Assembly (NCBI GenBank): GCA_902615845.1
Contig: CACMQS010000007.1
Span: 1-64,000, forward strand
Reading direction: 5' to 3'
DNA: 64,000 nucleotides
DNA from: an uncultured Alphaproteobacteria bacterium
Lineage (GTDB): Bacteria > Pseudomonadota > Alphaproteobacteria > HIMB59 > GCA-002718135
The position numbers were made by a program, and so were the translations under genes. This document shows positions 38,119 through 48,703 of the stretch, in pieces (the first letter of the stretch is position 1; each line of letters starts with the position of its first letter). The notes beneath the pieces were generated by a model that was given only the letters and a program-made list of their open reading frames with translations, was not told the origin of the DNA and searched no databases.

Positions 38119-39346
38119 TCAAATGATTAAATATTTGATTAAGCTTTAATTCTTTTTGTTCACCGGTCGTTAAATTTTTAATAGTAAAAAAATCCCCATT
38201 AATTTCATTTTCTCCAATAATAATTATATATGATGCTGAAGATGTATTTGCTTTTGTAAATGATTTTTTTAAATTGTATTTATAATTCCAGTAATATGAA
38301 ATTTTATTTTCAGATAAATATTTTTGTAGATAAAGAAAATAATCAGTAAATTTTTCATTTGTTACTGCAATATGAATAGTTGAGCTTATTTTTTTTTCAG
38401 ACTCCATTAATAATGCAATTCTTTCAATACCTGCAGCCCATCCAATACCCGGTATATCAGGCCCACCTAATACTTTTATTAAACCATCATATCTTCCACC
38501 ACCTAGTAATGTATCTTGACTTCCTAAATTATCTGATTTGTATTCGAATACTGTATTACAATAATAATCAAGACCTCTAACGAGATTGGTATTTTCTTCA
38601 AAATCAATTTCTAGTATGTTTAATGATCTTTTAATATCTTCGTAGTGCTTTTTAGCCTCATCGGTTAAGTATTCATTTATTTTAGGTGAAGATATTGAAA
38701 TTTCAACATCTTCCTCGTTTTTTGAATCTAATATTCTTAATGGGTTAGTTTCAATTTTTTTAATGCTTTCTTCTGATAGTTTTTTTTTATGGGTACTAAA
38801 GTATTTTGTAAGACTTTTTTTAAAATCAATTAAGGTTTTTTTATCTCCTAAAGAATTAATATGAAGTTTTATTTTAGATTTAGGTAGCAGTTCGTTTAAA
38901 ATATTATTTGACAGAGAAATTAATTCAACATCAGCAAGAAAATCTCTAGTTCCAAGTATTTCAAAATTGATTTGATTAAATTGTCTATATCTACCCTTTT
39001 GTGGCCTTTCTCTTCTAAACATTGGCCCAATTCCAAAAATTTTTAATGGAAGATCGTTTAAGAGATTATTAGTAATAGCCGCTCTAATCATAGGCGTTGT
39101 GTACTCAGGGCGAAGTGTTAAAAACTCATTATTTCGATCTTCAAATGAATACATTTCTTTCAAAACAACATCTGAATGTTCGCCAAGAGGTTTTGCAAAT
39201 AAATCACTAAATTCAAAGATTGGTGTTTGGATTTCTTTATATTCTTTTAAATTAGCATTTTTAGAAACAATATTAGAAATAAAGTTAAATTTATCTATTT
39301 CTTCTCCAAATATATCATGTGTGCCTCTTACTGATCTTAATTTCAT
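38102..39346 (-). CDS. hisS: Histidyl-tRNA synthetase
   Basis: A class II synthetase of 414 residues. Motif 2 ([21 protein letters not shown]), the histidine A motif [15 protein letters not shown], and motif 3 ([15 protein letters not shown]) are all visible, with a C-terminal anticodon-binding domain. It sits between ispG and prfA in the conserved alphaproteobacterial order. Confidence 0.97.
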   Translation of the reverse strand: MKLRSVRGTHDIFGEEIDKFNFISNIVSKNANLKEYKEIQTPIFEFSDLFAKPLGEHSDVVLKEMYSFEDRNNEFLTLRPEYTTPMIRAAITNNLLNDLPLKIFGIGPMFRRERPQKGRYRQFNQINFEILGTRDFLADVELISLSNNILNELLPKSKIKLHINSLGDKKTLIDFKKSLTKYFSTHKKKLSEESIKKIETNPLRILDSKNEEDVEISISSPKINEYLTDEAKKHYEDIKRSLNILEIDFEENTNLVRGLDYYCNTVFEYKSDNLGSQDTLLGGGRYDGLIKVLGGPDIPGIGWAAGIERIALLMESEKKISSTIHIAVTNEKFTDYFLYLQKYLSENKISYYWNYKYNLKKSFTKANTSSASYIIIIGENEINGDFFTIKNLTTGEQKELKLNQIFNHLNDKSR

Positions 39347-39347
39347 A

Positions 39348-40445
39348 TTAATTAGTAAGTTCTATTTCTTTAGTTTTTTTTCTAATTAGATCTTCAAGAT
39401 AATTTTCTAAATCAACATTTTTTACAACATTATTTTTTTTACCGTCAAGATAAATCATATGTGTGTCATTTCCACCGCCAGTTATACCAATATTTGTCAT
39501 AGTTGCTTCACCTGGTCCATTCACAACACATCCAATTATTGAAACTGTTATAGGCGTAGAAATATCATCTAATTTTTTTTCTAAATTTTTAACAGTTTTT
39601 ATTACTTCAAATTGTTGTCTAGCACATGAAGGGCATGATATAATTTTTACACCTCTATTCCTTAATCCTAAGCTTTTTAAGATTTCAAAACCAACTCTTA
39701 CCTCTTCCTCAGGCTCATCTGATAATGATATTCTAATTGTATCTCCTATTCCTTTCAAAAGTAAATTGCCAACCCCAATTGAAGATTTAATTGAGCCTGA
39801 CCTTTTTCCTCCTGCTTCTGTAATACCTAAATGCAATGGATAATCACATAATTCAGCTAATTGCTCATATGCTTTTATAGACATAAATATATCTGAGGAT
39901 TTCACACTGATTTTAAAGTTAGTGAAATCATTATCTTCAAGTATCTTTATATTTAATTTAGCACTTTCAACTAGAGCCTCTGGATTAGGTTCAGAAAATT
40001 TTTCTAAAATTTGTTTTTCTAGACTTCCTGCATTAACACCTACTCTAATTGAACAATTATTATCTTTCGCAGCTTTTATAACTTCTTTTATTCTATCAAT
40101 GCTTCCAATATTGCCAGGATTTATTCTAATACAAGAAGCACCATTATTTGCTGCTTCGATTCCTCTTTTATAATGAAAATGTATATCTGCAATAATAGGT
40201 ACAGGGCTGTGTTTAACAATTTCTTTTAAGGAATGAGAAGATTCTTTATCTGGAACTGAAACTCTAACTATATCAACTCCAAGTTTTGCAGATCTTTCTA
40301 TTTGAGCAATAGTATCTTTAGCATTAGATGTTAGAGTATTTGTCATTGTTTGAACTGCAATCTGATTGTTACCACCAATACTTACATTTCCAACTTTAAT
40401 AACACGCGATTTTCTTCTATAAATTTGTTGATACGGTCTTAGCAT
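39348..40445 (-). CDS. ispG: 4-hydroxy-3-methylbut-2-enyl diphosphate synthase
   Basis: Penultimate enzyme of the MEP isoprenoid pathway, with a 4Fe-4S cluster. The 365-residue protein shows the TIM-barrel part ([30 protein letters not shown]) and the cluster-binding cysteines in SCPSCARQ and [10 protein letters not shown]. It lies between the RodZ-like gene and hisS with gaps of four and one bases. Confidence 0.97.
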   Translation of the reverse strand: MLRPYQQIYRRKSRVIKVGNVSIGGNNQIAVQTMTNTLTSNAKDTIAQIERSAKLGVDIVRVSVPDKESSHSLKEIVKHSPVPIIADIHFHYKRGIEAANNGASCIRINPGNIGSIDRIKEVIKAAKDNNCSIRVGVNAGSLEKQILEKFSEPNPEALVESAKLNIKILEDNDFTNFKISVKSSDIFMSIKAYEQLAELCDYPLHLGITEAGGKRSGSIKSSIGVGNLLLKGIGDTIRISLSDEPEEEVRVGFEILKSLGLRNRGVKIISCPSCARQQFEVIKTVKNLEKKLDDISTPITVSIIGCVVNGPGEATMTNIGITGGGNDTHMIYLDGKKNNVVKNVDLENYLEDLIRKKTKEIELTN

Positions 40446-40449
40446 CTAT

Positions 40450-41235
40450 TTAGTTTGTGAAATCTTTATATAAAACAAAAGAGTCTAATATATCACCATA
40501 TTTACCAATTTTTCCTCTTACTTCATTATCTATAAGTACTAAAATATTTCCTGCATTCCCTGCTGTAATATTGTAATTCAATTTTAAATTATATGAAAAT
40601 TCCTCATCTTTATTCATTAACTTGCTAAAAATAATATTATTTTCTTTATCTCTTAATTGCAGCCAAGTTGGATTTAAGATTTTTAATGTAGCAACTGTAG
40701 ACAAATCTTCATCAAATTCTACAGACGCTATAGCACTAGAATTATTTATCAAATCACGTTGTTTAGAATCAGTGCTTTGAGATAAATTATCAAAAGTATT
40801 AGCTTTTTCCACAATAGGTTCCAAACTTTCAGGTATATCTGGGACTAAAGCAAAGTTAATTTCATTATCCTTTTGATCAATAAATAAAAAGTAAAAAGAA
40901 GTAAATATAATCAAGATAATAGAAGCAGCAAATAATTTTTCTATTTTAAAAAAATTGTTTTCTACTATTGGAGTAATATTATTTTTTTCTTCCTTAACAT
41001 TAAATGATACTTCATCCTTAAATTGTTTGATAATTATGTCAGTATCTAGCTCAAGAAAGTTTGAATAAGATCTTAGATGTCCAATATTAAAAATAATATC
41101 TGAATTATTTTTTATATTATTATTTTCAAGATCAATAATGATACTTTTAGAAATTTTTAACTCAATTGCTATATCACTAATAGAAAGATTTTTAGAGTTT
41201 CTGCCAATTATTAGAATTTCACCTGTTGTTTTCAT
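40450..41235 (-). CDS. RodZ-like helix-turn-helix membrane protein
   Basis: A 261-residue protein with a RodZ layout: a cytoplasmic helix-turn-helix at about 5-70 (SISDIAIELKIS and GHLRSYSNFLELD match the family), one membrane helix at 101-119, and a C-terminal periplasmic beta domain of the DUF4115 type near 175-255. In rod-shaped bacteria RodZ ties MreB to the wall machinery; whether MreB is present cannot be seen here. Its stop-to-start spacing with ispG is four bases, and it abuts lysC. Confidence 0.85.
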   Translation of the reverse strand: MKTTGEILIIGRNSKNLSISDIAIELKISKSIIIDLENNNIKNNSDIIFNIGHLRSYSNFLELDTDIIIKQFKDEVSFNVKEEKNNITPIVENNFFKIEKLFAASIILIIFTSFYFLFIDQKDNEINFALVPDIPESLEPIVEKANTFDNLSQSTDSKQRDLINNSSAIASVEFDEDLSTVATLKILNPTWLQLRDKENNIIFSKLMNKDEEFSYNLKLNYNITAGNAGNILVLIDNEVRGKIGKYGDILDSFVLYKDFTN

Positions 41236-42447
41236 TTATTTACCTAGATTATATGCCTCATGTAAAGATTTTACAGCAATTTTTGTAAATTTTTTATCAA
41301 TTAAAACACTTATTTTTATTTCTGAAGTCGAGATTGCTAATATATTAATTGAATTATCTGCTAAAGTTGTAAACATTTTCTTTGCTACACCTGATTGAGA
41401 CATCATACCCATACCAATTACTGAAATTTTAGAAATATTGGTATCCGTTTCAATAGATTTAAAATTGATTAATTTTTGATTTTCTTCCAATAATTTTTTT
41501 GTATTATGAATTTCACTGTTTGGAACAGTAAAAGTGATATTTGCAGTTACACCATCTTGTGATGTATTTTGAACAATCATATCTACATTAATATTATTAT
41601 TAGCTAATAATCCAAAGATTATTGCAGATATACCAGGTTGATCAGCAATTCCAGATAAAGTTAGTTTTGATTCGTTATTACTATAGCTAACTCCACTTAC
41701 TATTTCTTTTTCAATTAATTTATTTTCATCAACAATAAGAGTACCACTTTCTTTTGTGATAGAAGAAAGTACCTGCAGGGTAAGATTATTTTTCATCGCT
41801 AATTCAACGGAACGAGTGTGAAGTACTTTTGCTCCAGTGGAAGACATTTCTAGCATTTCTTCAAATGCTAGTTTATTGATTTTTTTAGCTTTAGATTCGA
41901 GATTTGGATCGGTAGTATAAACGCCATCAACATCAGTATAAATATCACATCTATCAGCATTAACTGCTGCAGCAACAGCAACCGCAGTTGTATCTGATCC
42001 GCCTCTTCCTAATGAAGTAATATTTCCATATTTATCAATACCTTGAAATCCTGCAACTACTATGACATCATAATCTTTTAGATACTTATCAATTCTAACT
42101 TTATCAATGTTTAAAATTTTAGCTTTTTGATGGTTGCTATCTGTTATAATTGGAATTTGCCAACCAAGTAATGGAACAGATTTAATATTTCTTTTTTTTA
42201 AAATAGCTGAAAGAAGTCCAACTGAAACAGCTTCACCAGATGTTAAAATTAAATCATTTTCAATAATTTCTTTTGAATCAATTTCGTCTATGTATTCTTG
42301 CATTTTATTTGTAACGCCAGACATTGCTGATAAAACAACAATTAATTTCTTATCATTTAATTGCTTTTCGACAATCTTTGCAACATTATTTATTTTATCG
42401 ATACTACCAACTGAAGTACCTCCAAATTTCATTACTACAAGTTTCAT
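41236..42447 (-). CDS. lysC: Aspartate kinase
   Basis: First step of lysine, threonine, methionine and diaminopimelate synthesis. The 403-residue protein opens with VMKFGGTSVGS, carries LGRGGSDTTAVA and DVDGVYTTDPN in the kinase domain, and ends with two ACT-type regulatory domains (residues about 265-400), so feedback control by lysine or threonine is likely. The ATG at 42447 faces the divergent ubiG gene. A candidate promoter on the minus strand (TTGTTT near 42500-42505, TATAAT near 42479-42484) has a short spacer. Confidence 0.97.
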   Translation of the reverse strand: MKLVVMKFGGTSVGSIDKINNVAKIVEKQLNDKKLIVVLSAMSGVTNKMQEYIDEIDSKEIIENDLILTSGEAVSVGLLSAILKKRNIKSVPLLGWQIPIITDSNHQKAKILNIDKVRIDKYLKDYDVIVVAGFQGIDKYGNITSLGRGGSDTTAVAVAAAVNADRCDIYTDVDGVYTTDPNLESKAKKINKLAFEEMLEMSSTGAKVLHTRSVELAMKNNLTLQVLSSITKESGTLIVDENKLIEKEIVSGVSYSNNESKLTLSGIADQPGISAIIFGLLANNNINVDMIVQNTSQDGVTANITFTVPNSEIHNTKKLLEENQKLINFKSIETDTNISKISVIGMGMMSQSGVAKKMFTTLADNSINILAISTSEIKISVLIDKKFTKIAVKSLHEAYNLGK

Positions 42448-42510
42448 TGACTTAAATATTTTTTAAATTATTTCAGCTATTATAATTATTGTTTCTAACA
42501 AACAAGATAT

Positions 42511-43218
42511 ATGATGAATATAAAATCAAAAAATGAAGAATTTGCCTTGTTTAATCAACTTTCCGCAGAATGGTGGAATGAAAATGGTAAATTTAAAATT
42601 CTTCATCAAATTAAAGGTCAAAGAATGACTTATATTTTAGATCAGATTAATAAAGAGAATATTAAAAAATTAAAAATACTTGATATAGGCTGCGGTGGAG
42701 GAATAATTTGTGAGCCACTGGCAAGATTAGGTGCCAAAGTTACAGGAATAGATTTTGCTCCAAATAATATTAATGCTGCTAAAATACATTCCAAAAAAAA
42801 CAAACTTAAAATTAACTATATTTATAAAGATATTGAAAAATCTAAAATAGATGAAAAATTTGATGTAATACTAATGTTTGAAGTTCTAGAACATTTAGAT
42901 AATTGGAAAAAAACAATAACAAAAATAAAAAAGAATTTAAATAAAAATGGTATAATTATAATTTCTACAATTAATAGAAATTTATTTTCAAAATTATTAG
43001 CAATAAATATAGCTGAAAACATCCTTAATTGGATACCAAAGGGAACACATGATTATAATAAATTAATTAAACCCGAAGAATTAAAAAAAGTTCTATTGCA
43101 AGAAAATTTCCATTTTAAAAATATTAAAGGTCTTGTTTTTAATCCATTAAGCAGAGAATGGAAATTATCAAAAAACTATATGATCAATTATTTTTGTACT
43201 GCAAAATTAATTAATTAG
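42511..43218 (+). CDS. ubiG: Ubiquinone biosynthesis O-methyltransferase
   Basis: A SAM-dependent methyltransferase of 235 residues that performs the two O-methylations in ubiquinone synthesis. UbiG wording is clear: an N-terminal FNQLSAEWWNENGKFKILHQI, the SAM motif ILDIGCGGGIICEPLA, FEVLEHLDNW and the C-terminal GTHDYNKLIKPEEL with the later NPLSREWKLS. The gene ends inside the end of the convergent DUF1178 gene (eight-base overlap). Confidence 0.95.
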   Translation: MMNIKSKNEEFALFNQLSAEWWNENGKFKILHQIKGQRMTYILDQINKENIKKLKILDIGCGGGIICEPLARLGAKVTGIDFAPNNINAAKIHSKKNKLKINYIYKDIEKSKIDEKFDVILMFEVLEHLDNWKKTITKIKKNLNKNGIIIISTINRNLFSKLLAINIAENILNWIPKGTHDYNKLIKPEELKKVLLQENFHFKNIKGLVFNPLSREWKLSKNYMINYFCTAKLIN

Positions 43219-43624
43219 TCTTTTTTGTTGAGAAAGGTAATGGTAATACATCAATATCTTCATCCATTAGTTCTTTAGTCTGCTCAATTGAAGCCTCACC
43301 ATAAATTGCGCGTTCCTTTACTTCACCATATTTAATTTTTTTTGCTTCTTCAGTGAATTTATCACCAACATATTCAAATTCTTTTTCTATTATTTTTTTT
43401 AACTTCCTAACATTAGAAGCAATTGATTTATTTCTTTTAGAAATTTTAGCATTTGATTTTTTTGCTACATTTGGAGCCATTAAGCCTTTTTTAATATGGA
43501 TACTATTACATGCTGGGCAAGAAACTAGGCCCTGATTAATTTGTTTATTAAAATCCTTTGTATTTTCAAACCATCCTTCAAAAGACGTATCACAATCAAA
43601 ACATTTAAGATTAAATACAATCAT
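43211..43624 (-). CDS. DUF1178 family protein
   Basis: A 137-residue protein of a small alphaproteobacterial and related family. It begins with a probable zinc ribbon: LKCFDCDTSFEGWFEN and SCPACNS supply four cysteines, followed by a basic middle and the conserved KYGEVKERAIYGEAS segment near 98-112. Function is unknown. It is transcribed with the unrecognised gene at 43630, from which it is separated by five bases. Confidence 0.88.
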   Translation of the reverse strand: MIVFNLKCFDCDTSFEGWFENTKDFNKQINQGLVSCPACNSIHIKKGLMAPNVAKKSNAKISKRNKSIASNVRKLKKIIEKEFEYVGDKFTEEAKKIKYGEVKERAIYGEASIEQTKELMDEDIDVLPLPFSTKKTN

Positions 43625-43629
43625 ATTTC

Positions 43630-44106
43630 TTATATTGTTTCTTCTTGTTTTTTTTCAATATCAAAATCATCAAATTCTAATCGCATAATTAATGAATTTT
43701 TAGGAAAATTCAGATTACATACTGATCCCTTAGACAAAGTAACACCCATATATGGTTTTAAAATCACATTAATAATTTTTTGAGAATTTTGATCTAAAAC
43801 ATCAATTTTTACAAGTTCTTTAAATACAATAAGAAGAAAATTTTTTTCTAGTTTTAATTTTAATATAGATTTAGGGGTTTGGTAAAATGATAATTTAAAA
43901 CAAAGATTTTTATCAGGAATATTTATATTTTGCTCTAAATCAATATTAGAATTTTGTACTTTTAGATTTTTTAAATGAATTTGATCTTGTCTGTTTAAAA
44001 TTTTTTCTTTTAATATTTCTAAAAAAGTAGTTCCATAAATTTTTTTGTTAATATTTTCAGTTTCTTCTTTAATTATTGTAACTATCTCTTTAAGAATAAT
44101 ATCCAT
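43630..44106 (-). CDS. Hypothetical protein, unrecognised family
   Basis: A 158-residue protein with no motif I can name. The first 60 residues look helical, and the last 80 look beta-rich with repeated short hydrophobic strands (CFKLSFY, LKLKL, FLLIVFKE), ending in an acidic tail. No signal peptide or membrane segment is evident. Its neighbour across five bases is the DUF1178 gene on the same strand, so the pair probably forms an operon. Codon composition matches the surrounding genes, which argues that it is a real gene and not a shadow. Confidence 0.6.
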   Translation of the reverse strand: MDIILKEIVTIIKEETENINKKIYGTTFLEILKEKILNRQDQIHLKNLKVQNSNIDLEQNINIPDKNLCFKLSFYQTPKSILKLKLEKNFLLIVFKELVKIDVLDQNSQKIINVILKPYMGVTLSKGSVCNLNFPKNSLIMRLEFDDFDIEKKQEETI

Positions 44107-44133
44107 AATTGCATTTTATACTTTATAAAAAAA

Positions 44134-44910
44134 ATGATAAACAAAAAATATCTTAAACTATTAAGATCCAAAGATAGGAAATACGGTGAAAACTTTATAT
44201 ATAATCAAATAAGTAAGAATATAATTGATTCCTTAGATATTTTAAAAACTTCTTTTGATAATATTTTACAACTTGGAATTAATGATAATTTAGTTGCTAA
44301 TTATCTTGAAAAAAGATTTCCCTCCTGTTCTCTAGAAAGTGCTGATATTGATTTATCTCTTTTTATAAAAAAAACTAATCTAAAATTAATAGAAATTGAT
44401 TTGGACAATTTAGTTATTAAAGATAAAAAATTTGATTTAATTTATAGTAATTTTTTTTGTCAATTAACTTCCAATTTTGATAAATTAGTAAAAAATATTT
44501 TTAATGTCCTAAATTCAAATGGACTTTTTATTGCAACTATTCCTAGTTCTGAAAATATATATCAGCTTGTAAATTCAATGTATGAAACAGATAATTTTTT
44601 GTACGGAGGTATGTTTCAACGAATTAATCCAAATTTAGATATAAATGATATTTTTAAAATACTTAAATTTTATAATTTTGATGCACCTTTAATAAATACT
44701 AATAATTTTACTATAGAATATTCAATTTTTAAAAAACTACTTGATGATGTAAGATTTTTAAACTTGTCTTACTCAGGAACTGATAAAAGGAATTATTTTG
44801 AAAATAAGAAGTATTTTGTTCATTTGGAAAAACAATTCAAAAAAAATTATTATAAAGAGAATTTTAATCTTGATATAAATTATAATACAATTTGTGCTTG
44901 GAAAAAATAA
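44134..44910 (+). CDS. SAM-dependent methyltransferase-like protein (NDUFAF5/BioC-like)
   Basis: A 258-residue protein resembling the class I methyltransferase fold. The N-terminal LLRSKDRKYGENFIYNQISK matches the start of the alphaproteobacterial NDUFAF5-like family. The SAM region is degraded: the expected LDLGCGxG reads LQLGINDN. Later parts, such as FDLIYSNFFCQL near 109-120 and LNSNGLFIATIP near 130-141, follow the fold. The loss of the glycine-rich motif leaves its catalytic competence uncertain. It is convergent with argJ. Confidence 0.65.
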   Translation: MINKKYLKLLRSKDRKYGENFIYNQISKNIIDSLDILKTSFDNILQLGINDNLVANYLEKRFPSCSLESADIDLSLFIKKTNLKLIEIDLDNLVIKDKKFDLIYSNFFCQLTSNFDKLVKNIFNVLNSNGLFIATIPSSENIYQLVNSMYETDNFLYGGMFQRINPNLDINDIFKILKFYNFDAPLINTNNFTIEYSIFKKLLDDVRFLNLSYSGTDKRNYFENKKYFVHLEKQFKKNYYKENFNLDINYNTICAWKK

Positions 44911-44912
44911 TA

Positions 44913-46112
44913 TTAAGATCTGTAATCAGCATTAATCTTCAAATATTCAAAAGTTAGATCATTTCCATAAATAGTATGATAAAATTTACCTAAATTTAAT
45001 TTTACATTAATGTCTATAATGCTATTTTTCATATACTGATCGAGTTTTCTTATATTTATTTTTTTGCTAATTGAACCATTTTCACAAACAATATTATTAC
45101 CAAATAAAACTCTGATTTTATTCTGATTAATCTTTTCTTCAGTTTTACCAATTGCCATTATTATTCTACCCCAATTTGCATCTTCTCCTGCTATTGCTGT
45201 TTTTACCAAAGGAGAATTTGCAATACTGAACGCTATTTTTTTTGCTTGATTTTTTGTTTTTGCATTAAAAATATTTACTTTTATTAATTTTGAAACTCCT
45301 TCTCCATCTTTTATTACTTGGAGAGATAAATCATGCATCAAATCATATATTTTGTTATTTAAAATTTTAAAATTTTTTTTATTCAAATTTACCTTATTAT
45401 TACCAACTGAAAACATCATCAAGGTGTCGCTGGTTGATGTATCACTATCAACAGTTATCGAATTGAATGTGTTTTCTAAGTTATTTTTAAGAAGTCTAGT
45501 CATTAATTTTTTTGAAGCTTCACATTCTAAAAAAATATATACCAACATTGTTCCCATATTTGGCTGAATCATTCCTGATCCTTTAGCAATTCCATAAATT
45601 TTAAATGACTGACCATCTATTTTAATATTTTTAATCGATAGTTTGGGAAAAGTATCTGTTGTCATAATTGCATTTGAGGCCTCGAGTAAACTATTTTTAT
45701 TCTTGGAATTTAGTTTTGCATATTTGTTTATAATTAATTTTGGATCAAATTTTTCACCTATAACACCTGTTGATGATACAAGTACTTCATTAGTTTTACA
45801 TTTAATTTTTTTTGTTAATTCTTTTACATATTTATCAATTATTTTCAGTCCTGCTTTTCCAGTATGCGCATTGGCATTACCAGCATTTACAATTAATGCT
45901 TTAGCCTTTCCTTTGTTATTTTTTTTATCCCAAATTATAGGAGCTGAAGGTGTTGACGTTTTTGAGTAGACACAACATACATTAATAATTTTATCAAAAA
46001 CTATTAATAGAACATCTTTGTCTCTTTTTTTAAATCCAGCATTAAAAGTAAATATATTAAGGCCACTCGGATTAAAATCTTTGATTTTTTTTGGCTTAAA
46101 TATTGAAATCAT
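44913..46112 (-). CDS. argJ: Bifunctional ornithine acetyltransferase/N-acetylglutamate synthase
   Basis: Recycles the acetyl group in arginine synthesis. The 399-residue precursor self-cleaves before Thr188 in the motif QPNMGTML, where the usual residue before Thr is Ala rather than Gly. Other marks are NAGNANAHTG near 76-85, SSTGVIGE at 113-120, and AGEDANWGRI in the second half. It is divergent from secA and convergent with the methyltransferase-like gene. Confidence 0.95.
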   Translation of the reverse strand: MISIFKPKKIKDFNPSGLNIFTFNAGFKKRDKDVLLIVFDKIINVCCVYSKTSTPSAPIIWDKKNNKGKAKALIVNAGNANAHTGKAGLKIIDKYVKELTKKIKCKTNEVLVSSTGVIGEKFDPKLIINKYAKLNSKNKNSLLEASNAIMTTDTFPKLSIKNIKIDGQSFKIYGIAKGSGMIQPNMGTMLVYIFLECEASKKLMTRLLKNNLENTFNSITVDSDTSTSDTLMMFSVGNNKVNLNKKNFKILNNKIYDLMHDLSLQVIKDGEGVSKLIKVNIFNAKTKNQAKKIAFSIANSPLVKTAIAGEDANWGRIIMAIGKTEEKINQNKIRVLFGNNIVCENGSISKKINIRKLDQYMKNSIIDINVKLNLGKFYHTIYGNDLTFEYLKINADYRS

Positions 46113-46186
46113 TTTTTAACCATATTTTAGCTTAAATTGCTTTGTAGAAGAATATTTTTCATATATTAACTGCCATTTATCATAAA

Positions 46187-48703
46187 ATGATTAATATCGT
46201 TAATAAATTATTTGGTTCTATAAAATCTAATTCACTTAAAAAATACAGTAGTTTTGTAGAGAAAGTAAATAAACTGGAAGAAGAAATTTCTAAACTTTCT
46301 GATCCAGAATTAAAAGATAAAACAAATTATTTTAAAAATAAATTTAATGAAACTGGATCAATAACTAAATCATTACCAGAAATATTTGCAGTAGTTAGAG
46401 AGACATCAAAAAGAACATTAAATATGAGACACTATGATGTTCAAATAATAGGTGGAATGGTCTTATACGAAAATAAGATAACTGAAATGAAAACAGGAGA
46501 AGGAAAAACATTAGTCGCTACTCTAGCTGCTTATGCAAATGCTATAGAAAACTTATCAGTACATATTATTACAGTTAATGATTATCTAGCAAAAAGAGAT
46601 GCAGAATGGATGGGTCAAATATTTAATTTTCTTGGTCTTAGTGTTGGCTGTGTTACTTCGGAAACACATCATGAAGACAGGTCAAACCAATATGGTGCAG
46701 ATGTTGTTTATGCAACTAACAATGAGATAGGATTTGACTACCTTAGAGACAATCTAAAAAATGATTATAATCAATTGTGTTTTAAAAAAAATGCATTTGC
46801 TATAGTTGATGAAGTCGATAGTATTTTAATTGATGAAGCAAGAACACCTCTTGTAATATCTGCTGAGTCGAATTCTGATACAGATTTATTTCCAAAAATA
46901 GATAAAATTATAAAAATTCTTAGAGAAAATGATTTTGAAATTAACGAAGAAAGTAAAAGTATTCTACTTACTACAGAAGGAATGGAATTTTGTGAAAAAT
47001 TATTAAAAGAAAATGGAATTATTACAGAAGGTACACTTCAGGATTTAGGAAATATGGTTTTGAATCATAATATAATACAAGGCCTTAGAGCACATCATTT
47101 ATTTATAAAAGATAAAGATTACATAATTAAAGATAGAAGTGTAGTCATTATTGATGAGTTAACTGGTAGAGCCATGGAAGGTAGAAGATATGGTGATGGA
47201 TTGCATCAAGCTATTGAAGCAAAAGAAAATTTAGTGATCCAAAAAGAAAATCAAACTATTGCTTCTGTTACATATCAAAATTTTTTTAGAACATATCACC
47301 GTCTAAGCGGGATGACAGGAACTGCTACAACGGAAGCGAAAGAATTTGAAAGTATATATGATTTGGAGGTTGTTGAAATTCCTCCTAATATTAAAGTAAA
47401 TCGTCTAGATAAAAATGATCAAATTTATATGACAAAAAGAGAAAAATACAATGCTGTATTAGATCTTGTTAAGTCAAGAAATAAGATCAATCAACCGATA
47501 TTAATAGGAACTACATCAGTAGAAAATTCTATAAAGATTTCTAATTTATTAAAAAGAGAAAATCTAAAACATAATATTCTAAATGCTAAAAATCATATGA
47601 GTGAAGCAAAAATTATTGAAGAAGCTGGAATGCCTGGCAATATAACTATTTCAACTAATATGGCGGGAAGAGGTACTGATATTAAATTGGGAAATGGTGA
47701 TGATAATTTAAAAAAAGAAGCAATTGAAGCAGGTGGTTTGCTCATAATTGGCACAGAAAGACACGAAAGTCGCAGAATAGATAATCAATTAAGAGGAAGA
47801 TCAGGTAGGCAAGGTGATATTGGAGAAAGTATTTTTTTCTTATCTTTAGAGGATGATCTTATGAGAATATTCGGGTCTAAAACTCTTGAAAATGTATTAT
47901 CAAAATTAGGCCTTAAAGAAGGGGAAGTTATAACTCACTCTATGATTACTAAATCTTTAGAAAGAGCTCAGCAAAAAGTTGAAAATCATAATTTTGATAT
48001 GAGAAAACAAATTTTAAAATTTGATGATATACTGAATGATCAAAGGAAAATAATATATCAAAATAGAAAAGAAATTCTCAGTACAAATGATCAATCTATA
48101 ATTATTCAAGATATGATTTCTGACTATGTTGATTATATAATAAATGTCAGCATTCCTCCAAAAAAATACTCTCATGAATGGGATGGAATTTTATTAAAAG
48201 AAAAAATTAAAGAAACTTTTTCTATAGATCTACCAATTTTAAAATGGTTTGATGAAGAAGGTGTTGATGATGAAGAAATAAAAAAAAGGTTATTAGATGA
48301 AATAAATCAAAAATATAAAGAAAAACAAAATCAATATTCAGTTGATTTATTTAGATTTGCAGAAAAAAGAGTAATGTTATTTCAAATAGATAAAGATTGG
48401 AGAGATCATTTAGCTGCAATGGATTCTTTACGTGGAAGCGTTAACTTAAGAGCTATGGGAGGTAAAGATCCTTTTTATGAATATAAAAAAGAGTCTTTTG
48501 ATTATTTCGATGAGATGCTTTCAAACCAAAATGAAAGAGTATTAAAAACACTATTTAATGTTAAATTAGTAAGCAACAATGGAGATGATAATTCAAAAAA
48601 ACAATCTCAAGAACCTCGCAGAATAATAACTAAAAAAATAGGTAGAAATGAACCATGTCCATGTGGATCAGGTAAAAAATATAAACAATGTCATGGAAAC
48701 TAA
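46187..48703 (+). CDS. secA: Preprotein translocase ATPase SecA
   Basis: Motor of the Sec pathway at the inner membrane. The 838-residue protein carries Walker A MKTGEGKT near 99-106, [15 protein letters not shown], the [11 protein letters not shown] box, [13 protein letters not shown], and the C-terminal SEC-C zinc finger [15 protein letters not shown]. It is slightly shorter than many alphaproteobacterial SecA proteins. No partner Sec genes are adjacent. Its stop overlaps the accA stop by four bases. Confidence 0.98.
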   Translation: MINIVNKLFGSIKSNSLKKYSSFVEKVNKLEEEISKLSDPELKDKTNYFKNKFNETGSITKSLPEIFAVVRETSKRTLNMRHYDVQIIGGMVLYENKITEMKTGEGKTLVATLAAYANAIENLSVHIITVNDYLAKRDAEWMGQIFNFLGLSVGCVTSETHHEDRSNQYGADVVYATNNEIGFDYLRDNLKNDYNQLCFKKNAFAIVDEVDSILIDEARTPLVISAESNSDTDLFPKIDKIIKILRENDFEINEESKSILLTTEGMEFCEKLLKENGIITEGTLQDLGNMVLNHNIIQGLRAHHLFIKDKDYIIKDRSVVIIDELTGRAMEGRRYGDGLHQAIEAKENLVIQKENQTIASVTYQNFFRTYHRLSGMTGTATTEAKEFESIYDLEVVEIPPNIKVNRLDKNDQIYMTKREKYNAVLDLVKSRNKINQPILIGTTSVENSIKISNLLKRENLKHNILNAKNHMSEAKIIEEAGMPGNITISTNMAGRGTDIKLGNGDDNLKKEAIEAGGLLIIGTERHESRRIDNQLRGRSGRQGDIGESIFFLSLEDDLMRIFGSKTLENVLSKLGLKEGEVITHSMITKSLERAQQKVENHNFDMRKQILKFDDILNDQRKIIYQNRKEILSTNDQSIIIQDMISDYVDYIINVSIPPKKYSHEWDGILLKEKIKETFSIDLPILKWFDEEGVDDEEIKKRLLDEINQKYKEKQNQYSVDLFRFAEKRVMLFQIDKDWRDHLAAMDSLRGSVNLRAMGGKDPFYEYKKESFDYFDEMLSNQNERVLKTLFNVKLVSNNGDDNSKKQSQEPRRIITKKIGRNEPCPCGSGKKYKQCHGN

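Noticed and set aside
39463-39843. 126-codon open frame on the plus strand inside ispG
   Set aside because: Antisense shadow of a highly conserved gene, with no ribosome binding site and no recognisable family.
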